NCBI GenBank assembly: GCA_034440635.1
Contig: JAOTON010000897.1
Location: 4,556,001 to 4,620,000, forward strand
Reading direction: 5' to 3'
Length of the DNA stretch: 64,000 bases
Source: Lepas anatifera
Taxonomy: Eukaryota; Arthropoda; Thecostraca; Lepadidae
Position numbers and translations under genes: made by a program. How positions within the stretch are numbered: the stretch's first letter is position 1; each line of letters begins with the position of its first letter. Shown here piece by piece: positions 56,654 through 64,000 of this stretch. A model generated the notes under the pieces. The model was not told the origin of the DNA, made no database searches, and saw nothing but the letters and a program-made list of their open reading frames with translations.

Positions 56654-56992
56654 GTAAGCGCGTGGTGAGAGCTTAGTTCAATCGCTTTGTACTGAAAACA
56701 TTTTATTAAGCTTGTATGTTTGAAGGTGAAAAGCTCTCGTAAATCAGCTACATAAGCAGTCTTATACGAAGAAACGGAACGAAATTCAAAGAATACGAAC
56801 ACTATACATAAACATGCGTGGGGTATCCTGTGGTGGCGTACTAGTTCTACGAAGCAACTGAAATTACTGTTATTTGTCCCTGTACTATTTTCATTTCGTA
56901 ACATAGTATCTACAGTGACTCACTCTTATCGTCATTCATGTAAAAATTACTTGTTGACATCCTCATAATCGTTCGACATTTATTGTTTCTAG
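56654..56992 (+). other. transposase intron 1
   Basis: GTAAGC...TTTCTAG. Removal keeps the frame. Confidence 0.75.
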
Positions 56993-57158
56993 CCGGCCTT
57001 AGAACCCCGACTCGACGCGCTGAAGGCACACGAAAGCTGAAAAGCGTAGTGTCGGAAATGAAACGAAATATCTCCCTTGTGGCTGAAGCTGACATAGAGA
57101 CACCAGAGGCAACTCCAAAAAAACGGAGTCGAACAGAAACTGACTCTGAGTCTGGCAA

Positions 57159-57500
57159 GTAAGTGGAAATATTTGTAGTGTCTGAGTATAAATAAATCTG
57201 CTGTGTCCATTTTTTTAGGTTCGAGTATCAACTTATTCTGTCTCAAGCAATGTATGTTATCTCATAAGTAGTAGAATGTATCAACTAAGTCTTTTCTACA
57301 CTATTTGAGAAAATGACGCAAAATTTACCCTCAATTATTTGTTGTATTTCAGTTGGTATGTCTGCGGGAAAATTAAATTCAAACTATGTGTTTAGAAGAA
57401 ATATGTGTGAAGGGGAAGATACAAAAGATATCGTGTGCGTAGCTAAAATACCGTTCTTATGTTTCTTAATTCTTATATCGATGTCCTGTGTGCCTCTCAG
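57159..57500 (+). other. transposase intron 2
   Basis: GTAAGT...CCTCTCAG. The frame stays open through the end of the intron (from 57313), so retention is possible but unlikely. Confidence 0.75.
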
Positions 57501-59994
57501 GTATCAACGCATGATGTCCGAGTTAAAACATGCCTTTGTTGAGACTTCGGACTACCGGAGAAGACTACAAATTCTGACACTGTCCCCTCTCTCTATTTTT
57601 GAGACAATGAAATTCTTCGGCGTGTCTCGTTACATGGTCAAAAAGAGCAGGGAAATAAAGAAAGCTTACGGAATAATACCTCAAGTACCGACAGTGTCCC
57701 ATGGAAGACGGATTAGTGACTCAGAAAAGGCGAAAATAAAATCCTTCTATGACAGAGACGAAGTATCCAGAATGTGCCCGGGAATGAGAGATCGGGTGAT
57801 CGAGAGGGACGGAGAAGGAAAGAAAGTCTATGTTCAAAAACGTCTTCTTCTGGGAACAATGCGGGAGATGTTTGTGCTGTACAAGCAAGACGAAAGTAAT
57901 CCCAGGGTCGGATTCTCCACCTTCGCCACTCTCCGCCCCAGACACTGTGTTCTAGCTGGTAGTCCGGGCACACACAATGTGTGCGTTTGCACCTACCACC
58001 AGAATGTCAAGTTGCAGTTGGCAGCACTAGGGGAGCGAAGCGTAACATACAGAGACCTCATGAGCGCAGCAGTCTGCGACCCATCGAAGCGGGACTGCAT
58101 GATGGAAAAATGTCAGAACTGCCCTGGAGAGGAAGGAGTTAGAGAGTATTTATACTCACTTGACTCCGTGCAAATGGCTTCTGAAGATATTACGTTCAAA
58201 CAATGGTCAAAATCAGAGAAAGAATCGACGCTTCAGGATTGTGTGGAAAATATAGAGCAATTTGTTGATTCCCTGAGTGAGAAGGTATGTAACCTAACCC
58301 GTCACCACCACATCTCCAAGGCTCAAGGGCATTATACAGCAAACTTGAGGGAAAACGCACCAAAGGGGGAAGCCGTAGTCATCGGTGACTTCTCAGAAAA
58401 TTATACATGCATCGCACAAAATGCTGCTCAGTCGTATCACTGGTCTGCAAAGCAGGTGACTGTACACCCTTTTGTTGCATACTGGACTGAGAATGGAGTC
58501 CAGTGCAGTAGAAGTTGTTGTTTTTAAGTGACGATTTAAAGCACTTCCACGTCATGGTTCATACCATGCAGCACAAACTCGTACCTTGGCTACGCACCCA
58601 AATACCAGGTTTGAAAAAATACATTGCGTATCAGACGGGTGCGGTGGCCAATACAAGAATAAGTTTAACTTTATCAATGTTTGTTATCACGAGATAGACT
58701 TTCAAATACCATGTGAATGGCACTTCTTTGCTACCAGCCACGGGAAGAACGCCTGTGACGGGGTTGGCGGCACAGTGAAGAGACGAACAGCGCAGGAAAG
58801 CTTAAGGAGAGAAGAAAAGGATCAGATCTTGGATCCTCTATCGATGTTCTCTTTTCTAACGCAAGACTTCGCCACCACAATCCATTTCGAGTTTGTCAGT
58901 AGAGAGGAGGTCTTTGAAATGTCCAAACGACTGGAACAGCGGTACAGCTCGGCGTTGAAGATCAAGGGCACCCAACGGTTTCATCGTTTTACACCCGTGA
59001 ACCTGAACACCATGCAGGTGCGAGAGCTCTCTGAAGACAGCGACGGAACAAAGGTGCCCACTGCGACAGCGTAAGGTCAGTTCAGCACAAAGACAGCTCA
59101 TGGAGGCGCCAGCTCCCGTATTTCGGTGCATTGTTCTAACTCGGTGTCCGGTGTACATATTTTTACACGCGCTGACAAATGCTTGCTTCCTTTAGCTTCA
59201 AGGAGAGTAAAATCGGGCAAATATATCGTCAAAGAGGTAGTATTGATATAGTTCTAACTCGCTAGTGGGAAATACTTGCTTAGGTCTGATGCAAACAAAA
59301 ACGTATATTTGAATTGACGCGATAGGCGAGTTCTTTACATGAACGAGGAAACCCACAATTGCTTTTTTGGCTTTCATCAGCCTTCTGAGCACTGTTCCTA
59401 TTGTATCACCATTTCGTCCCACTACATGTCCAATATACTGTCGGAGCCCCAGCGACGGGTTATTGTCATCCTTTAAAGCACTGTGATGAGCATTAACACG
59501 CAGCTGGACAGGGTTTAAGCATAATTGCCCGAGGAGGCTGGAAAACCCTTCATGGCAGAAAAATAACATCGGTGAGCGAGTTACTTGGGGAGAGAACTTC
59601 GAAAAGCGGTCCACGATGGTCACGCACTGACTGACCTATAAGCTTACAAAATCCGAAATATATTTCTAAATAGCCATAACCTGCGGTCGCACCAGTTCAA
59701 CTACATTGCAGACCTAGTTGTGCCATGAAAACGTAATATTACCAGGGTTGTATGTTAAAGTCACTTCAGTAGATCATAGGTCACAGACCAAGGTCAAATA
59801 AACATGATCGCAATTGTTGATCCCAGAGCTTGCGGTCACATGACGTTCCCTGGCAATACGTGTATGATGTTTTGACGTTACAGCTGAGGTCACTGAATGC
59901 TAAGTTCTAGGACAGGTCAAAGACCGTGAGTCAAGGTCAAACTCATTGCTCGCCCATTAGTTGTTTCTTTGCAAGCTTAATCGTATGTATGAGG

Positions 59995-60606
59995 GAAAAC
60001 GCACCAAATGGGCCTCACAAACTCCGAAATGCGTATTTTTCTAACCCACTTAATTTGCAAGATCTCAGGGGAGGCATTTCGGGACCCCCTTCATTGCGTG
60101 TTGACGCCAGACCACCCTTCACTGTGCGTGTTAAAAACACAAGAAGATATAAAAAACGGATGTTCTAACCTGTTTTATTGGAAGGAGGAAAGTTCAATCT
60201 TCAATTTGAAACATTCCATTTTGAACAAAAAGTGTACCAGAAAATTTTGGGCATGACCTTAGGTCAAGGTCAAATCACAATTTTTTTAGAAGTGACCTAG
60301 GGTCAAACGGACTTCGGATTCGAGTTTTACGGCTCATTTTGGACAGGAAAATGTATCTTTAATCATCATCCGTTCATCCGTTCATCCGTTTGTGTGGGTT
60401 TTATGGTCACCTAAAAATTGCACTGTAAGCAGATTTTCAAAAAATGCCTAAGGCAATAACTCTTAAAGTTTTACTCCGATCGAGCCAAAAGTCTCAGATT
60501 CGGCTTTAGGGCCCATGAGAACCCTATAAAGTCATTTTAAAGAAAATCGAAGAGGTACCGTGTAGATTTGCCTTTTGCCTGGTCGATTGGTGCTGGAATT
60601 GCCCAC
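59995..60606 (-). repeat. right inverted repeat of 5.3-kb transposon
   Basis: Reverse complement of 55322-55930. Ends GGAATTGCCCAC directly before ATCAC. Confidence 0.85.
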
Positions 60607-61051
60607 ATCACCCTTTTCGTACGGCTATATGTTTCGCAGCTTTCGATTTTTTTGCATTATACACCAGGTGACAGAATTATACGTTGTACTAAGTTTACCC
60701 TTATGGGACAGATCAGTATATGCAGACTTGAGTTGACTCCATCTGCTAAAAAACTACTGCTCAGTGATTTAAAATATCGTCCGCGCGACTGGTCGTATCT
60801 GTTCCAGGCCCCAAAGTGCCATGTCATAATGGGCCATTGGAAGTGCGGTATCACTTCCAATGGCCCGTCAAAAAGAGAAGAGAGGCGTGACTTGAGACTT
60901 TAAACAAAACCTATACATTGTGCAAATGAAACCTGATAGGAAAAACCATGAAACATTTTCCTTTTTTGAATACTTTATCCGTCAATATTCACTAAAAGGA
61001 TGCAGTGGATTGAAACTAGCTCATATGGTTTCATCAGGCAGTCGTCAGCCG

Positions 61052-61205
61052 TCAGGAGGTCGACTTCAAAAGTCCCCTGCTCGAGGTCGAGGGTGCCCGG
61101 AGGTGCCTCAAGCAGATTTTGGACCAAAGGTGTCAGCATCAAGGAGTTCGTCTCCGACCAGTACGCCGGTGTGAAAAAGATGGTGCGAAAATCAATTCAT
61201 GGTAT
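61052..61205 (+). pseudogene. second exon of Kolobok-like transposase, next motif
   Basis: After CGTCAG a frame reads EVDFKSPLLEVEGARRCLKQ, ILDQ, and after a 1-base shift GVSIKEFVSDQYAGVKKMVR. The pattern (EV-SS..M-EGL-R-L..GV-I..L-TDRH..V-K-MR) is the motif that follows the D-x-PG-x-S-A-Y exon in the same transposase-like family; the TDRH Asp/His are DQ/Y here. It is in the same orientation as 54957-55034, which supports one gene split by the insertion between them. Confidence 0.5.
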
Positions 61206-61807
61206 TTCTTGGTGCGAGGTCAATTCATCGTTTTTGGTATGTGTAAAAGGGGAAAAGCTTGGAGCACACGCGCCGGCTTAAATGTTCGAAGTCGAAGACG
61301 TTAATGGTGTTCACATATCACATTCGAAAATTTAGGAATCTCCCTGTTTATAATAATAATAAATCGCCAGAAAACGCCGAACCCCTCCCCTTCGGAGGCA
61401 GGCATATGTGACCAGCCCCTTAGCTTTACTGCACTGACGGTCCCGGCAACGCGTGTCAGAGCCCCATCATACAATGAGAATACGAACTGCTCCCAGGCCT
61501 GATGCCAGCTGAAACCCAGTTGAACTTCGTTGATCATTCTCTGTATTTCCGTTAGCGTCCGACATGTGTGGGACAAGATACAGAAGACAAAACATGAATT
61601 CATTGATGAGTTTTGGTCTTCCATCGTAATTTCGCAGCTTACTTTTTCCACTCGATGTTTTGCTGCGACTCGCGTGATTTTTATCCAGATCAGAGTCTGT
61701 TGTCAACACGCTGTTTATGTTTGCAAAGGAAGCAGGCCTGCGACGATTTATACTTTTTCAAAACGAGACTACAATTGTTAACTTACCAAAAAAGGCAGTA
61801 CATTTGA
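61206..61807. other. unassigned
   Basis: Possible further exons of the split transposase; a 116-codon minus ORF lacks motifs. Nothing firm. Confidence 0.3.
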
Positions 61808-62194
61808 ATGTTTGGAGTGTCGTTTGGGGAGGTGTGTAACGATTGGATCTAGCAAGCAGTGGATTTCCATGTTTGGAGTGTCGTTTGGGGAGGTGTGTAA
61901 CGATTGGATCTAGCAAGCAGTGGAGTTGCATGTTTGGAGTGTCGTTTGGGGAGGTGCGTAACGATTGGATCTAGCAAGCAGTGGATTTGCATGTTTGGAG
62001 TGTCGTTTGGGGAGGTGCGTAACGATTGGATCTAGCAAGCAGTGGATTTGCATGTTTGGAGTGTCGTTTGGGGAGGTGCGTAACGATTGGATCTAGCAAG
62101 CAGTGGATTTGCATGTTTGGAGTGTCGTTTGGGGAGGTGCGTAACGATTGGATCTAGCAAGCAGTGGATTTGCATGTTTGGAGTGTCGTTTAGC
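61808..62194. repeat. 61-bp tandem array, six units plus a partial
   Basis: Unit starts at 61808, 61869, 61930, 61991, 62052, 62113 and 62174, period exactly 61. Each has GTTTGGAGTGTCGTTTGGGG and AACGATTGGATCTAGCAAGC. Near-identical copies indicate recent expansion. Confidence 0.97.
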
Positions 62195-63202
62195 ATTCCA
62201 ATTATTGTTCATGTTTTCTCTCACTAGCTTGTACCGCGAACTGCGATTTACTCTGCCCCGTTCTAGGCTCTCTCGGCGACGGCCCATGTAGAGGCATACC
62301 CATTACAAAAGAACACAACTTTTATCGACCGTCGGACCAAATACCAAGCTCGTAAGAACCGCAATGTCTGTCGCTGCAGCATACAAGCTCACAACACTTT
62401 AACACTTTCGACGACACTTTAAAAGCCACCTCAATAGTGTGGAAGTATGGGTAATACATGAATCGCATCCTTGGCAAGTCAAATTCAAATAAAATAAAAC
62501 ACACTTCATTAGCATGTTGCACACCATTTGAATCACTCGGTCATGTTCGCCACTATGATGCCAAATTTACTGCTGTAACTTATCTCGCCCCAAAAGTTAT
62601 AGACACAAACAATTTCGAAAACCTTTGGTGACCTCTGGTGACCTTGATATTGACTTGACCTCAAAATGGATGCCATCATGCTAATCTATCCCTTCAAGAG
62701 CTTTCGTAAGATGTTGAAACTTAAACTAGCTCTTCTAGAAGTCGCGTTACACCTTGGTTTTGTCAGCTTCATTTCAAAAGACTGTAACCGCCTCACACTG
62801 GTTTAGCAATGTCGTCATAACTCGTTGAAATGGCCCGAGCTGGTGGCAATTTTTAAAAATAGGTTGTCAAATCGATTATCCTGGAGTTGTGCAAAGTGAC
62901 CAGTCTGTCACTTCAATCGGCTCACAATCATTTGCGAAAAACCAAGGGCGATCGAAACCCCAAAGCGGTGAAGGGTTAAACAAATTACTCAGTATAAATC
63001 CGTCTACTGAATGTGTATATAATCAAAAAATGATCCACAAACTGTATGTAATGTTGAAAACGGAAAATGAAAACCACCAGCTTGTCAAATTCTTGACTTG
63101 TGGGGCGTTTGGAACACTGGGCGAGATAAAATAGACTGTTTGGTAGGGAATTGTTCTCGATTGGATGCTTTTTTCAGCAAATTGCGTTTATCAGTTTGAA
63201 GA
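62195..63202. other. unassigned
   Basis: No gene. 62625-62660 has GGTGACCTCTGGTGACCTTG half-sites like the MITE family but no borders. Confidence 0.4.
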
Positions 63203-63535
63203 ATGCCTAAAATCTTAGGCATTCGGAAGCCGACCAAAACTGGTCAGTGTCAAAACGGACGCAGCGAATGCCCGAAGCGCTACAAACAAAGCGTCATTAA
63301 AGCGTACATCCACCGGGCTTTAACACACCGCTCCTCCTGGGAGCTGGTACACCAGGAGTTGAATCGAGTGAAGAGTATCCTGATCAACAACGACTATGAT
63401 TTGAATGACATCGAAGACGCGATTTCAAAAAATGAACAAAACTTGTACGAAACCACCAACGAGGGAAGTCCCATCAGGAACCATACACCAACTGTTCTAC
63501 CAAAACTCGAATTCCACAGCGCACAAAAAGAATGA
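63203..63535 (+). pseudogene. PLE C: RT thumb/linker fragment
   Basis: GIRKPTKTGQCQNGRSECPK, RYKQSVIKAYIHRALTHRSS, WELVHQELNRVKSILINNDY match the PLE A segment (YTKPTNTGKTLNAASECPSQ; ELSRVKQLLINNG). 5'-truncated at about 63225. The frame closes with a stop overlapping the next ATG. Confidence 0.8.
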
Positions 63536-64000
63536 AAAAAGTGATCACAACAATCATCAAGAAGAACATTATCCTAAAACAAGCCGAGGATTCAATACAC
63601 CTGACTATCTCCTACAAGAACCGGAAAACATCAAGCCTTGTAATGAAAAACAACTTATCTAACGATCCTTCAGACCTCAAAGCCAACAATGTAGTTTACC
63701 AGTTCGATTGCAAACATGGCGACTGTGCGCGCCGAGCGGACTGCTGCCACATCGGGTACACTATTACGACTCTCTCCAGAAGAATAGCATGCCACCTGCA
63801 GCAAGGCGCCCTCCTGAGCCATCTGAGGACGACCCACAACCTTGAACTCACTAGGGATGAAGCCGTCCAACAAACATCTATAGTGGCCCGAGCGTACAGT
63901 AGGCGAAAACTTCAAGCGTTAGAAGCCGTGTTCATCCGAGATATTAACCCCAATATTAATATCCAGACGAATCTAGTTTCGCACCTGACACTATATGATA
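63532..64000 (+). CDS. PLE C: GIY-YIG endonuclease domain, runs off window
   Basis: From ATG at 63532 the frame is open to the window end: TISYKNRKTSSLVMKNN, VVYQFDCKHGDCARRADCCH, IGYTITTLSRRIACHLQQG (GIY-YIG core, here HIGYT), then LQALEAVFIRDINPNINIQT. The Cys/His insert before the core (CKHGDC...CC) is kept. It is a different PLE subfamily from A and B. An overlapping stop/start (TGATG-type, one frame away from the RT fragment) could be a frameshift. Confidence 0.8.
   Translation, partial: MKKVITTIIKKNIILKQAEDSIHLTISYKNRKTSSLVMKNNLSNDPSDLKANNVVYQFDCKHGDCARRADCCHIGYTITTLSRRIACHLQQGALLSHLRTTHNLELTRDEAVQQTSIVARAYSRRKLQALEAVFIRDINPNINIQTNLVSHLTLYD

Larger units (their letters stand above)
56251..59074 (+). 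pseudogene. three-exon transposase of the 5.3-kb element
   Basis: Exons 56251-56653, 56993-57158 and 57501-59074; GTAAGC/AG and GTAAGT/AG introns join in frame (RK-AGLRTPTRR and SGK-YQRMM). Roughly 710 residues. The N-terminus has a Cys/His pattern (VCSDPFSRH...IDKC...LCSNC) suggesting a zinc finger; then a Ser-rich linker and KKRSRTE basic patch. The core has VVIGDFSENYTC, VSDGCGGQYKNKFNF and FFATSHGKNACDGVGGTVKR, spaced like an RNase H-fold D..D..(D/E) nuclease. Frameshifts at a T run (about 58522) and an A run (about 58615) break exon 3. I recall related proteins in many invertebrates but not a formal family name. Confidence 0.75.
55322..60606 (+). mobile_element. 5.3-kb transposon with long inverted ends, novel transposase family
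   Basis: The left end (55322 to about 55930) is the reverse complement of the right end (about 59995-60606), with TGGGCAATTCCAGCACC at both tips. ATCAC on both sides (55317-55321 and 60607-60611) is a likely 5-bp target duplication. It encodes one spliced transposase gene (56251-59074). The inverted ends contain AGGTCA motifs (GACCTTGACCTAAGGTC). Right-end interior (59100-59990) is non-coding. The superfamily is not identified from memory; the combination of ends, TSD and protein deserves classification. Confidence 0.85.

Noticed and set aside
61808..62194. CRISPR array
   Set aside because: Repeats are direct and contiguous with no variable spacers.

Overview
This 64-kb window is eukaryotic, and by content it is a repeat-dense stretch of a metazoan nuclear genome. 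I see no bacterial-type operon, rRNA or intact tRNA gene, or CRISPR array, and no host protein-coding gene that I can name. The evidence for an animal is spliced transposase genes (GT..AG introns), THAP/P-element, Crypton, piggyBac and CR1/Jockey-like LINE families, Penelope-like elements (PLEs) with a GIY-YIG endonuclease, tRNA-derived SINEs, and long (CA)n and (TA)n arrays. The mix suggests a marine invertebrate (crustacean, spiralian or lancelet-like), but the sequence alone does not fix the phylum. Nearly every gene-like feature is a mobile-element gene, most of them frameshifted.

Region 1 (1.07-20.7 kb) is one large nest. A PLE lies as two head-to-head halves (minus strand up to about 5.41 kb, plus strand from there) bounded by (TA)n and (CA)n. 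It has been invaded by (i) a 3.36-kb DNA transposon with very long inverted arms and an 8-bp target duplication (1607-4964); (ii) a minus-strand LINE (5873-16881), itself split by (iii) a 7.8-kb inverted-repeat element with a 4-bp GTAC duplication (8736-16557); and (iv) a Crypton tyrosine-recombinase element (17857-19670). The 7.8-kb element carries TTAA MITE sequence and three tRNA-derived SINEs and no recognisable transposase.

Region 2 (20.7-34.8 kb) holds a short second PLE, the C-terminus of a LINE, an 800-bp PLE-like insertion with a 14-bp target duplication and a hammerhead-like core, a TTAA MITE, a decayed three-exon P-element (THAP9-like) gene, and a tyrosine-recombinase-like ORF followed by a small overlapping ORF.

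Region 3 (34.8-44.3 kb) holds an internally deleted piggyBac element with TTAA ends, a CpG-rich stretch leading into a 72-74-bp tandem array, a SWIM zinc-finger gene fragment, two 1-kb MITEs rich in AGGTCA/TGACCT, and a 116-codon orphan ORF ending in an 18-bp stem-loop.

Region 4 (45.0-53.3 kb) contains two copies of a 2.5- to 3.3-kb repeat carrying an RNase H/zinc-knuckle fragment. One copy has about 22 units of a 44-bp minisatellite, the other about two. The second copy has taken a TTAA MITE, and the first copy preserves the empty site. A Crypton relic lies between them.

Region 5 (54.9-64 kb) has a transposase gene of Kolobok-like type whose two halves are separated by a 5.3-kb transposon (55322-60606). 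That transposon has long inverted ends and a spliced three-exon transposase of a family I cannot name. A 61-bp tandem array and another PLE running off the window end follow. Gene-to-gene cooperation is limited to mobile-element biology: transposases and recombinases act on their own ends, and the many short AGGTCA-rich elements appear to be non-autonomous passengers.
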